IMG/VR virus record: IMGVR_UViG_3300031539_000254
Location: 1 to 27,361 of that record
DNA length: 27,361 bases
Source of the DNA: a virus
Strand: one strand, 5' to 3'
In this document: positions 1-6,852 of the stretch, piece after piece
How the letters are laid out: each line of letters opens with the position of its first letter
Position numbering within the stretch: position 1 is the stretch's first letter
Notes under the pieces: model-generated
What the model saw: the letters and a program-made list of their open reading frames with translations, nothing else
Database searches by the model: none
What the model was told of the DNA's origin: nothing
Position numbers and translations under genes: made by a program

Positions 1-35
1 CTTGCTTCGTAGAAGAACTTGAAGGGGGATTTGTC

Positions 36-113
36 ATGCTGTTGCCTCTGTTGATTATCCTGATTGCTGTCGTCTGGGCGGCTGCTAACCTCTTGGACCT
101 TCGGATACCCTAA
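36..113 (+). CDS. Small single-pass membrane peptide (25 aa)
   Basis: This short reading frame encodes MLLPLLIILIAVVWAAANLL followed by DLRIP. Its first 20 residues form one hydrophobic segment, so the product would be a membrane peptide. A good ribosome site (AGGGGG at about 23-28) lies a suitable distance before the ATG. The frame stops 10 bases before the RNA ligase start. I recognise no family. Phages often carry such tiny membrane proteins, but the small size makes the call uncertain. It could instead be a leader that couples translation to the ligase gene. Confidence 0.45.
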   Translation: MLLPLLIILIAVVWAAANLLDLRIP

Positions 114-123
114 CTGGAGACGA

Positions 124-1176
124 ATGGTGTCTTCTCTTGTTGTCGAAGTCTGTACTATATCCCGTGTCGAGCCCCACCCCAATGCAGACAAGCTCGATAT
201 CTGTGTTGTCAAGGGCTGGCAGGTAGTCACCAGAAAAGGTGAGTTCAAGGATGGGGACACCTGTGTTTATTTCCCCCCTGATACGGTTCTGTCCAAAGAA
301 TGGACAGACCGTTTTGGTGTGACTAGTTACTGCCAGGAGCGTGAGCAGGGCATGAGGATCAGGCAGACTAGGCTTCGTGGCGAGCCCAGCTTTGGCCTTG
401 TGGTTCCTAATTTAGAGGGGTTCATTCTTGGGTCAAGCGTGGTGGCCTACTATGGAGCCGTGAAATATGAGCCTCCTGTGTTGGGCATGGCCGGGGATAT
501 TCTAGGGCCCAACCACCCGATGTTCCCTTGCTACACAGACATCGAGGATTTGAATAACTTCCCTGATATTCTGCGTCCAGATGAGTTTGTGTGTATCACA
601 GAGAAGATTCATGGGACCAACTGTAGGGTGGGCCTGGTTGAGGGAACCTGGATGGCTGGCTCTCACAGATATCCAAGGAAGATGCCTGAGACCGAGAAGG
701 AGCAGGCTGCGAATTGGTATTGGCATCCTTACACCCTGGAGCCAGTCAGGCAGCTTATACAGGCTGTCTATGATGGGTTCAACGCCAAAAGCGTGGTTCT
801 TTTTGGTGAGACCTACGGGAAGATCCAGAGCTTGAACTATGGGCACCCGAAGGATATCACTTTTGCTGCCTTCGATCTCTGGGTAGATGGCAGGTACATG
901 AATGCTGGCTCGTTTTTCATGCTTGTTGACAGGTTTGGAATCCCTGCCGTTCCCAGGTTGTTTTTCGAGGGGCATGGCTTCGCTCGCTTCTCTCATGATC
1001 TTGTAAGGGAGGTGGTTTCGGGAGAGTCTTTCCTGGGTGGAAACATCCGAGAGGGCGTAGTCATAAGACCAATGGTGGAAAGGACTAATGAGAAAGTGGG
1101 CAGGGCAATTTTGAAGGCCATCAGTCCGGACTACAGGCTCTCCAAGCACGCTGACAAGGACAAAAAGGACGTATAG
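124..1176 (+). CDS. RNA ligase, Rnl5 / DRB0094-like
   Basis: This is a nucleotidyltransferase-type RNA ligase of 350 aa, close in size to the Deinococcus DRB0094 enzyme. The adenylation motif I is EKIHGTN at residues 160-166, with Lys161 as the expected AMP acceptor. Further motifs are FGETYG (IIIa-like), REGVVIRP (motif IV) and ILKAISPDY (motif V). The N-terminal 100 residues contain HPNADKLDICVVKG, which resembles the OB-type domain that precedes the ligase domain in the Rnl5 family. That family seals 3'-OH/5'-phosphate nicks in RNA; phage RNA ligases commonly repair tRNAs cut by host defence nucleases. I chose ATG 124 because GGAG lies just upstream. An upstream in-frame TTG at 64 would overlap the membrane peptide. 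The tRNA genes nearby fit a tRNA-repair role, but this is inference. Confidence 0.88.
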   Translation: MVSSLVVEVCTISRVEPHPNADKLDICVVKGWQVVTRKGEFKDGDTCVYFPPDTVLSKEWTDRFGVTSYCQEREQGMRIRQTRLRGEPSFGLVVPNLEGFILGSSVVAYYGAVKYEPPVLGMAGDILGPNHPMFPCYTDIEDLNNFPDILRPDEFVCITEKIHGTNCRVGLVEGTWMAGSHRYPRKMPETEKEQAANWYWHPYTLEPVRQLIQAVYDGFNAKSVVLFGETYGKIQSLNYGHPKDITFAAFDLWVDGRYMNAGSFFMLVDRFGIPAVPRLFFEGHGFARFSHDLVREVVSGESFLGGNIREGVVIRPMVERTNEKVGRAILKAISPDYRLSKHADKDKKDV

Positions 1177-1193
1177 GTAAGAATATTTTCCTT

Positions 1194-1223
1194 TTGCTGT
1201 TGACTTTCCTCTCCGGGTATGCT
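1194..1223 (+). promoter_or_regulatory. Possible promoter, GGGTATGCT type
   Basis: CGGGTATGCT carries a -10-like TATGCT at 1218-1223, with TTGCTG at 1194-1199 (18-base spacer) as a candidate -35. The core resembles the GGGGTATACT promoters found elsewhere in the window. It lies in the short gap between the RNA ligase and the next small gene, so it may drive 1261-1744. The closer TTGACT at 1200-1205 leaves only 12 bases of spacer. Confidence 0.4.
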
Positions 1224-1260
1224 AAACTCTAGGACACCTGGGGAGAAAAGGAGAAAGGTC

Positions 1261-1461
1261 ATGGTGCCGAAATACCCAAACGTGAGAGTCAGGCTGAGCC
1301 ACCGGGATGGGAATGCCTTTGCAATTATGGGGGCTGTAGACAAGGCTCTCAAGAAGGCAGGGTGTCCTGAGGCCGAAAGGGACACCTTCCTGGACGAGGC
1401 CAGGAGCGGTGATTATGATCACCTGTTGAAGGTCTGCATGCTCTGGGTGCAGGTGGACTAG
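1261..1461 (+). CDS. Small conserved phage-type protein (66 aa), unknown function
   Basis: This is a soluble 66-aa protein beginning MVPKYPNVRVRLSH and containing a GDYDHLL segment. Short proteins with this pattern (a basic N-terminal strand, then DGNAFAIMGAV and GDYDHLL) seem familiar from phage and plasmid genomes as hypothetical proteins. I know no assigned function. I chose ATG 1261 because AAAAGGAG at 1246-1253 is correctly spaced. A longer frame starting at 1219 would begin inside the putative promoter. The gene is followed after 25 bases by another small gene, suggesting joint transcription. Confidence 0.75.
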   Translation: MVPKYPNVRVRLSHRDGNAFAIMGAVDKALKKAGCPEAERDTFLDEARSGDYDHLLKVCMLWVQVD

Positions 1462-1486
1462 CTTTTTACAACAAAAGGAGCGGGAA

Positions 1487-1744
1487 ATGATGAAAGGCAT
1501 TGAGGCTGCAAAATCTGGGGGTTGTGGAGGCTTTTTTGGATGCAATGAGGATGAGTGGTTAGGCCGCTCGCCGCCACGGTGTCTGGAGTGTCTGGAAGAG
1601 GGTCTTGCTTTCGATGCCGAGATGGAATTTGGTTTCCATGATGACCTCGAAATGTCACAACATATTTTCAGAACCATGAGGGAAGAGGAAGAACAAGAAG
1701 CACTTGATTTCCGTGCCGAGAGGGAAGCTGACCAGTATGAATAA
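1487..1744 (+). CDS. Small acidic Cys-containing protein (85 aa), unknown
   Basis: The protein starts MMKGIEAAKSGG and contains four cysteines at residues 13, 19, 32 and 35, the last two as CLEC. It could bind a metal, although the spacing is not a standard zinc ribbon. The C-terminal half is strongly charged, with runs of Glu and Arg, and probably helical. AAAGGAG at 1474-1480 lies 6 bases before the ATG. The stop codon is immediately followed by the inverted repeat at 1744-1785, which may end or regulate this transcript. No family is recognised. Confidence 0.7.
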   Translation: MMKGIEAAKSGGCGGFFGCNEDEWLGRSPPRCLECLEEGLAFDAEMEFGFHDDLEMSQHIFRTMREEEEQEALDFRAEREADQYE

Positions 1745-1785
1745 GGGTATGCTTTATTGTCTTCCTGTCCTTCAAAGCATACCCT
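1744..1785. repeat. 12-bp inverted repeat containing promoter-like -10 cores
   Basis: AGGGTATGCTTT at 1744-1755 is perfectly inverted as AAAGCATACCCT at 1774-1785, with an 18-base loop. Each arm carries a GGGTATGCT core like the promoters in this window. On the minus strand TTGTAA lies 17 bases before the TATGCT core, a plausible leftward promoter. The plus-strand copy has no clear -35. The element sits between a small gene and the anomalous tRNA, so it may be an operator, a hairpin, or two facing promoters. Confidence 0.6.
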
Positions 1786-1847
1786 ATTGCAGCAGCCTTT
1801 ACAAGAGGAAGAATGAGAAGCAGTGGACTAGGGCTCTTTTACAACAT

Positions 1848-1993
1848 GGGGAAGTAGCTCAACGGCAGAGCAGCGTTGCCCCCTGGCTGTCTGGCACCCT
1901 TTCTTGATCAGGTTGGGGGATCTGGACAGATGCTGAGACTGATCATCTTAGCAGGGCTGCGTATAGAAGCAGGTTCAACCCCTGCCTTCCCCA
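1848..1993 (+). tRNA. Anomalous tRNA-like gene with about 70 extra bases (isotype unclear)
   Basis: Both ends look like one tRNA. The acceptor GGGGAAG (1848-1854) pairs 7/7 with CTTCCCC (1986-1992). The D arm is GCTC-loop-GAGC (1857-1871), and the T arm is GCAGG TTCAACC CCTGC (1969-1985). The total length is 146 nt rather than about 75, and no CCA is encoded, unlike the other tRNAs here. The bases after the D arm (GCGTT) find no good partner at the normal place. Inside the extra sequence an 8-bp stem (1931-1938 with 1946-1953, one G-T pair) encloses the 7-base loop CTGATCA. If that is the anticodon loop, the anticodon would be GAT (Ile) with an unusual C37. It could be an interrupted tRNA, a recombined pseudogene, or a tRNA-like RNA with another job. 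Confidence 0.5.
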
Positions 1994-2002
1994 ACAACAC
2001 GA

Positions 2003-2077
2003 TCCAGGGTAGCTCAATGGTAGAGCAACTCGCTGTTAACGAGAGGGTTGGAGGTTCGAGCCCTCCCCCTGGAGCCA
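2003..2077 (+). tRNA. tRNA-Asn(GTT)
   Basis: This is a complete 75-nt cloverleaf. The acceptor TCCAGGG pairs with CCCTGGA, the D arm is GCTC/GAGC, and the anticodon loop CTGTTAA gives GTT. The T arm is GGAGG TTCGAGC CCTCC, the discriminator base is G, and CCA is encoded. The anticodon stem has one A-A mismatch at its outer pair. It follows the anomalous tRNA-like gene by 9 bases, so both are probably cut from one transcript. Confidence 0.93.
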
Positions 2078-2087
2078 AAAAAAGAAG

Positions 2088-2116
2088 TTGAAAACGCCTT
2101 GCTTTGGGGTATACTG
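2088..2116 (+). promoter_or_regulatory. Promoter, TTGGGGTATACTG class, before the sigma-like gene
   Basis: TTGAAA at 2088-2093 and TATACT at 2110-2115 are separated by 16 bases. The -10 lies inside the 13-base string TTGGGGTATACTG (2104-2116), shared with four other sites in the window. It sits just after tRNA-Asn and 46 bases before the sigma-like gene, which it should drive. Confidence 0.82.
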
Positions 2117-2161
2117 AATAGTCCAAGCGAGGGATCGGGAACCTTTTTAGGGGATCGGGCG

Positions 2162-2887
2162 ATGAGTACTTCAGAGATCAGGTTTGAGGATTACGAAGAC
2201 CTCCTGTGGTCGGAGGTGAATCGTGTTGCAGGCAAGTTCCGAAACTTCACCCTGATTGACAGGGATGATCTCTTTGGAGAGGCGTGCTTGGTCTTTACCA
2301 AGTGCTTGCAGAGTTGGGTGCAGGACGAAAGCAAAGGCCCTACCTACCAAACCTTCGCTTCCTATCTCATTGTGTGTATCCGCAAGAGGTGGAACGAAAA
2401 TGTGCTGCGAGATCTGATGCGTAGACCCAGAGATGGGGCTCAGAGGATTGGGGAGGGCAAAGTGTTCAGTCAGTCTTATTTGTGCAGGCCCCGTGATCTT
2501 AAGACAAAGGTGTCTGTTCATACTGACCCTGCTGAGGATCTTCAGGAAGAGTTCAGGATGGGCAGGGGTTCTCTTAAGACTAGGACGCTAGTGAAAAGAA
2601 CAGATGACTACCCAGAGATGTCCGAACGGGATCCCGGCCTGGACCTGCTCCTCTGCCGTGGAGAGATCAGTGAGACCGCGTTCAAGGTCCTTACTACTCT
2701 CAAGACCCCTCCTCCTGCCTTTGTCAAGCAATACAGGGGGCAGTTGCAGGGGCGTAGGCTGAAGGGCTGTCTGATGGACTTCCTGGGTCTTACTGACAGG
2801 GACTGGAAGGGTGTGGTCGCAGAGTTGTCTGCTTTTGCTGGAGATACTGTAGCTACTGATGCTATTATGCACCTGCGGCTCATTTAG
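2162..2887 (+). CDS. Sigma-70-like protein (region 2), 241 aa
   Basis: The first 90 residues resemble sigma-70 region 2. IDRDDLFGEACLVFTKCLQS, then a segment with FASYLIVCIRKRWNENVL, matches the usual DDLxQEGxxxLxxAxxxFD...FxTYxxxxIRxxx pattern. A classical region 4 helix-turn-helix is not obvious in the C-terminal part. I chose ATG 2162 because AGGGGA lies about 8 bases upstream and the strong promoter at 2088 precedes it. Extending the frame upstream would run into tRNA-Asn. A terminator closes the unit at 2920-2955. It probably redirects host RNA polymerase to phage promoters, perhaps with the second sigma-like protein at 13136. A DNA-binding protein of another kind with a similar helical fold is possible. 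Confidence 0.65.
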   Translation: MSTSEIRFEDYEDLLWSEVNRVAGKFRNFTLIDRDDLFGEACLVFTKCLQSWVQDESKGPTYQTFASYLIVCIRKRWNENVLRDLMRRPRDGAQRIGEGKVFSQSYLCRPRDLKTKVSVHTDPAEDLQEEFRMGRGSLKTRTLVKRTDDYPEMSERDPGLDLLLCRGEISETAFKVLTTLKTPPPAFVKQYRGQLQGRRLKGCLMDFLGLTDRDWKGVVAELSAFAGDTVATDAIMHLRLI

Positions 2888-2919
2888 GGCACTGAAAGAT
2901 CAGGTAGTTTCCAACCACT

Positions 2920-2955
2920 GGAGCAGGCGGATAAACTCCGTCTGCTCCTTTTTTT
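2920..2955 (+). terminator. Strong intrinsic terminator, directly before the clamp gene
   Basis: GGAGCAGGCGGA at 2920-2931 pairs over 12 bp (one G-T) with 2937-2948 around the loop TAAAC, followed by seven T (2949-2955). This is a textbook rho-independent terminator. Its T run stops only 12 bases before the clamp start codon, so it may act as an attenuator or processing site as well as ending the sigma transcript. Confidence 0.9.
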
Positions 2956-2967
2956 AGGGTAGTAGTT

Positions 2968-4026
2968 ATGTTGATCGATGCTAAGAAGTTCAGCAAGGCT
3001 TTGGCGATGGTAAAGAAGGTGGCTAGTGCTGGCTTTGGGCCTCAATGTGGGAAGATCAGGTTGAGGGGGGATAGGCTTGAGGCCGCGTCTTTTGGTGTGA
3101 GCATTTCTCTCTCTCTGGAAACGGAAGCAGATTTTGACTGTGTGCTTCCTGTGGATACTCTGGTGGGCGTGGTAAAAGGGTTGAAAGGCGAGCTTAGCCT
3201 AGCTCAGGAGAAGGGATCGATCCTGCTTGAGTGTGGCAAGCACAGGTCTAACATAGCGACCGAGAAGCTCAGTGACTGGAGGATGGTTCCTGCGGGTGAT
3301 GGGGAGGAAGCTGTCCCCGAAAACCTTGACAAAGCACTGGCTTGCTGCCTTAGCGTGATAGCTAAGAGCGAAATTAGAAGCCACTTCAATGGTGTTTCTT
3401 TGCATGAAAATGGGACACAGTTGGTTGCGTCAGACGGGTTTAGGGTGGTCAGATACACCCTGGAAACGGGCCTGCCAGTCAATGATGTGATCTTGCCAAA
3501 AGCGTTTGTGGAGGTTGTTAGCAAGCTAGACAGTATTAGTAGCCTGTCTTATACTCCTGAAAGCTTGAGTGTGCTTTCTAGATCAGAAACCATCTCAGCA
3601 CCAACTATTGTTGGCTGCACTTTTGTTGATGCTGTGTTTCCTAAGGAATGGCTACAGTTTTTCCCAACAGAAGACAGGGGCCAGTGGGTGACGCTGAACA
3701 TGGCAGGGGGTATGACAGACTGCTTGAAACGAATGACTCTATATGAGACGGCAGATTTGTACTTCCCTGGGGTAGACTTTAAGCTAGAGGGAGGTGCCCT
3801 GTTTTGTAATTACAAGGGCAAGCGTACAATCGCAGAGGAAGAGATTGCGATAGACCCTCCTTACACAGGCTTGCCTTGGGAATGGTCTACCTATCCATCC
3901 TACTTGCTGAGTGCTTTGATGTTGTCTCAAGGCAGGTTTACGATAAGACGAAGTCCAGATCTTGTGTGTGCTAAGAGCGAAACCGACCCTGTAGAAGTAC
4001 TTGTGAGCGTTACTGCTAATGGGTAA
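2968..4026 (+). CDS. DNA polymerase sliding clamp (DnaN/beta-like)
   Basis: At 352 aa this is slightly shorter than bacterial DnaN (about 366). The middle contains SHFNGVSLHENGTQLVASDGFRV, cut here for length; it matches the domain-2 signature of the beta clamp, in which a strand is followed by VATDGHR. The usual three-domain layout and the end in a short hydrophilic tail also fit. The clamp encircles DNA and tethers the polymerase, and its polymerase and loader are the next genes. ATG 2968 has AGGGTAG upstream, just behind a terminator hairpin. The stop overlaps the polymerase start by 8 bases, suggesting translational coupling. Bacterial-type rather than T4 gp45-type ancestry is my reading of the sequence. 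Confidence 0.85.
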   Translation: MLIDAKKFSKALAMVKKVASAGFGPQCGKIRLRGDRLEAASFGVSISLSLETEADFDCVLPVDTLVGVVKGLKGELSLAQEKGSILLECGKHRSNIATEKLSDWRMVPAGDGEEAVPENLDKALACCLSVIAKSEIRSHFNGVSLHENGTQLVASDGFRVVRYTLETGLPVNDVILPKAFVEVVSKLDSISSLSYTPESLSVLSRSETISAPTIVGCTFVDAVFPKEWLQFFPTEDRGQWVTLNMAGGMTDCLKRMTLYETADLYFPGVDFKLEGGALFCNYKGKRTIAEEEIAIDPPYTGLPWEWSTYPSYLLSALMLSQGRFTIRRSPDLVCAKSETDPVEVLVSVTANG

Positions 4027-6547
4027 ATCCCTAGCGTTCTATTTGGATCCGGATGCAGCCTGGGAAGCAATGGGTTCTACGGGCAGGCCAAACCGTAGAA
4101 ACATTTCAGGCCCCAAAGGGGGTTGTGAGGGTTGTGTAGGCAAAGATTTTGCCAGGGCCCCAAGAATTCCTGGTTTTGGGGAGAAAACAGGGCTGGTTAT
4201 AGTGGGTGAGGGTCCTGGCGATAGCGAGGACAGGCAGGGCATTCCTTTTGTCGGGGCTACGGGGAGGTATCTCAGAGAGGTTTTGGTTGATCTAGGCATT
4301 CATATGGATAAGGACTGTTTCAGGACCAATGCTTTACAGTGCTATATTCCAAAAGTCAAAAAGACAAAGCAGGTCTTGGAAAAGTGTAGGGCAAACTGTT
4401 TGCACAGGCTGGAGGCAGAGCTACATAAATTAGAGCCTAAGCTGATTCTGTGCTTTGGTGGCCCTGCGGTCAAGTCTGTTTTGAGCCCACCTTTCGGAAC
4501 ACAGATCAGCAAGCTTCGAGGCAGGTTGATCCCCTCCCAAAAGTATCAATGCTGGGTGGCGTGCTTGTTACATCCCTCTTACATTCTCAGGCAAGTGCAG
4601 ATTGCTTCTGACTTTGGTCAAGAGAGTGATATGCCCAGCCTGTTCCGTCAAGATCTGAAGAATGCTCTTAGATATCTGGATATACCTATTGATGAGGTGC
4701 CTTACTTAAATCCGGGAGAGTTTGAGTATGTCACTGATGCAGACGAGGCAATAAGGATTCTGGAAAGGCTGTCAAGATCTGATAGACCTGTGGGGTTTGA
4801 CTATGAAACCAGCCATACTCAGCCATTCAAGGATGATTTTACACTACTGTCTGTAGGGCTGGCAGTCGAGTCAGAAGACGAAGAAATGTCTCGCTGGTTT
4901 ATACCTCTAGACTACAGGGGGCACTGGGCAGACGAGCAGCTAGAAAGTATATACAATGCTCTTAGAGGCTTTTTGCAGTCAGACTGTAAGAAGGTCTGCC
5001 AGGCCATGGATTTTGAGTACAAGGCTTCTGTAGCAGTGCTTGGTGTAAAGCCTAGAAACATAGTGCATGACACTATGGTAGGCGAACATGTCAGGGACGA
5101 GAGGAAGGGTTGTTGCAGTCTGGAGTTCCAAGTCTTCACGTCTTTTGGGGTCACTTACAAGAAGGGGGTTTCGTTCAAGAACAAGAGTCATATGACTGCT
5201 CTTGATTGCCTCCCCTCCTACAATGCCTTGGATGCTGGCTATACCCTTCACCTGTACAAAAAACAGGTTCGTGAGTTGCTGAGCATTCCGAGTGTTTATG
5301 ATGCTTACCAGTTTTTCCATACTGTAGTGCCTGTACTGTCCAGGATGTCTGAGGCTGGAATTAAAGTGGACAGGGTTTTGCTAGAAAAGATGCAGAGCGA
5401 AGCTGAAGAAGAGACTGCTATTTTACTAGAGGATTTGGCAAACCAGCCTTGCGTAGCAGATTTGGCTGAGGCAAGGAAGAAAGAGGTAAATCTGCTAAGT
5501 AATGATGATGTAAAAACAATACTCTATGATGTTCTTGGCCTTACTACCAGACAGAAGACAGAGGGTGGGGACTACTCAGTTAACGAGAAGGCTCTTAGCG
5601 GTCTGCTTGGGAAGAAAGCGCTTTCTACAGAGGCCAGGGTGTTTATCACGGCTGTTCTCAGGCTACGTAAGCTCTGCAAGTTTTCGGGCACCTACACTAA
5701 AAACCTGCTTGACCTGTCAGACGAGAGAGGGCATCTACACCCATCTTACCATTTGCATGTGGCCGAGACCTACAGGTCTTCCAGCAGCGATCCTAACTGG
5801 CAGAATCAGCCTATTCGTGATCCTGAGATGAAGAAGATCCGAAGGGCAGTGGTGCCTTTGCACGGTGACCTTTTTCTGGAGGCCGACTATGCAGGGGCAG
5901 AGGTGCGTGTATTGGCGATGTACTCTCAGGACAAGACCCTGACTACTTACCTGAATGAGGGGGTAGACTTTCACCGAATTTGGGCGAGCAGGATCTTTGC
6001 TGTTCCTGAGGCCGACGTTACCGATGAACAGCGTTTTCAGGCGAAGAACTTGTTTGTCTTCCCATCCTTTTATGGGGCGATACCCGCCTCCATTGCTCAT
6101 AATTTGGGTATGGATGTGGGCGATATAGCTATTCTCCAGGGAGTGTTGTTTCAGGAGTTTCCTGGGGTAAAGAAGTGGCAGGAGGGGGTGCTTGAGGAGT
6201 ACTTCAGCAGGGGCTATGTAAGCACCTTCATGGGTTTTCGCAGGAGAGCCCCGCTGTCTATTAACAAGGTCATCAATATGCCTATTCAGGCTACGGCTTC
6301 CCACCTGCTATTTGATGGGCTGGTCAGAGCAGACGACCTGTTTACAGAGTTCAAGTTTGGAACCAGGCTGGTTGCTCAGATTCATGACAGCGCTCTTTCC
6401 GATACCGTTGAATCTGAGCTAGAGGATGTGTTTGAAACCCTTAGGGCATGCCTTGAGACCAAGAGGTTTGACTGGGAAGGGAAAGTTAAAATGAAATGTG
6501 ACTGGAAGGTGGGGTATAACTGGTTTGACATGGAGGAACTGCTATGA
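4019..6547 (+). CDS. DNA polymerase I with N-terminal UDG-4-like domain and 3'-5' exonuclease
   Basis: This 842-aa replicative polymerase has three parts. Residues 1-200 match family-4 uracil-DNA glycosylase: GEGPGDSEDRQGIPFVGATG (63-82), HPSY (185-188), and cysteines 36, 39, 108 and 123 spaced like the family's iron-sulfur ligands. Residues 255-415 form the proofreading domain, with DYE (261-263), DFEY (331-334) and YNALD. Residues 430-842 form the family A polymerase: motif A DYAGAEVRV (Asp623), finger motif QRFQAKNLFVFPSFYG (Lys676, Tyr685), NMPIQATAS, and motif C IHDS (788-791). Motif C has Ser where most family A enzymes have Glu, and the finger helix is one residue longer than in E. coli Pol I. 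SPO1 phage polymerase has the same UDG-polymerase fusion. The start overlaps the clamp gene and the end overlaps the next gene. Confidence 0.95.
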   Translation: MGKSLAFYLDPDAAWEAMGSTGRPNRRNISGPKGGCEGCVGKDFARAPRIPGFGEKTGLVIVGEGPGDSEDRQGIPFVGATGRYLREVLVDLGIHMDKDCFRTNALQCYIPKVKKTKQVLEKCRANCLHRLEAELHKLEPKLILCFGGPAVKSVLSPPFGTQISKLRGRLIPSQKYQCWVACLLHPSYILRQVQIASDFGQESDMPSLFRQDLKNALRYLDIPIDEVPYLNPGEFEYVTDADEAIRILERLSRSDRPVGFDYETSHTQPFKDDFTLLSVGLAVESEDEEMSRWFIPLDYRGHWADEQLESIYNALRGFLQSDCKKVCQAMDFEYKASVAVLGVKPRNIVHDTMVGEHVRDERKGCCSLEFQVFTSFGVTYKKGVSFKNKSHMTALDCLPSYNALDAGYTLHLYKKQVRELLSIPSVYDAYQFFHTVVPVLSRMSEAGIKVDRVLLEKMQSEAEEETAILLEDLANQPCVADLAEARKKEVNLLSNDDVKTILYDVLGLTTRQKTEGGDYSVNEKALSGLLGKKALSTEARVFITAVLRLRKLCKFSGTYTKNLLDLSDERGHLHPSYHLHVAETYRSSSSDPNWQNQPIRDPEMKKIRRAVVPLHGDLFLEADYAGAEVRVLAMYSQDKTLTTYLNEGVDFHRIWASRIFAVPEADVTDEQRFQAKNLFVFPSFYGAIPASIAHNLGMDVGDIAILQGVLFQEFPGVKKWQEGVLEEYFSRGYVSTFMGFRRRAPLSINKVINMPIQATASHLLFDGLVRADDLFTEFKFGTRLVAQIHDSALSDTVESELEDVFETLRACLETKRFDWEGKVKMKCDWKVGYNWFDMEELL

Positions 6548-6780
6548 GTAAACCTTTGTTTGTTAGGCTGACAAAGAAGCCAGTGGGAGCTTCTAAAGAC
6601 AACAGAGGAGCTTCTAAAGACAACAGAGTTGTTTTTTTACAGGTAGCCCATATCCGTTCTTTCGAGGCTTATGGAGAGGATGATTTAAGCACCATACTCT
6701 ATATGGTTGGGGAAGATGTCATTTTTATTGTTCAAGAAACTACATACGAAATCTGTGAGTTGATAGGAGGAATAGTTTAG
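6544..6780 (+). CDS. Small protein, possibly FlbD-like fold (78 aa)
   Basis: The 78-aa product begins MSKPLFVRLTKKP and overlaps the polymerase stop by four bases (ATGA). Its core, HIRSFEA then STILYMVGEDVIFIVQETTYEI (shown in part), follows a pattern of beta strands ending in a helix. This resembles short FlbD-like proteins found in phages, whose role is unknown. The N-terminal part carries the peptide GASKDNR twice, encoded by a perfect 21-bp tandem duplication, probably a recent event in a flexible loop. The family assignment is a guess from pattern only. Confidence 0.65.
   Translation: MSKPLFVRLTKKPVGASKDNRGASKDNRVVFLQVAHIRSFEAYGEDDLSTILYMVGEDVIFIVQETTYEICELIGGIV
6586..6627 (+). repeat. 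Perfect 21-bp tandem repeat, two copies
   Basis: The 21 bases at 6586-6606, beginning GGAGCTTCTAAAG, are repeated exactly at 6607-6627. They add seven residues (GASKDNR) in frame to the small protein at 6544. The perfect match at synonymous positions points to a recent slippage or duplication event. Confidence 0.95.
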
Positions 6781-6852
6781 GTGGACAAGGAGCCTTTCCC
6801 CCATTCAATTTCCCTATTACCCACAAACCTAGCTAAAGGGTTTTGTTTATGA
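6781..6852 (+). CDS. Possible 23-aa leader peptide before the clamp loader
   Basis: A GTG-initiated frame encodes MDKEPFPHSISLLPTNLAKG plus FCL. GGAGG lies about 9-10 bases before the GTG, and the TGA overlaps the ATG of the clamp loader (ATGA). The frame fills the only gap between two coupled genes, so it may exist to couple translation. No family is recognised, and the GTG start with few residues leaves real doubt. Confidence 0.3.
   Translation: MDKEPFPHSISLLPTNLAKGFCL

Noticed and set aside
502-1149. Long open frame on the minus strand opposite the RNA ligase (also 5735-6304, 14506-15204, 17881-18546, 23289-23885)
   Set aside because: These lie antisense to genes with clear motifs and lack good ribosome sites and recognisable domains. 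They follow from codon bias of the real genes.
1200-1223. TTGACT with TATGCT as a standard sigma-70 promoter
   Set aside because: The spacer is only 12 bases; TTGCTG at 1194 with 18 bases is more reasonable.
1704-1907. 67-codon frame over the inverted repeat and tRNA-like gene
   Set aside because: It crosses the inverted repeat and reads through the tRNA D arm, with no ribosome site at its start.
1913-1995. Alternative tRNA using GTTGGGG paired with CCCCAAC
   Set aside because: The acceptor pairs, but three extra bases would separate the T stem and acceptor, and the D arm would have a two-base loop. The version starting at 1848 fits better.
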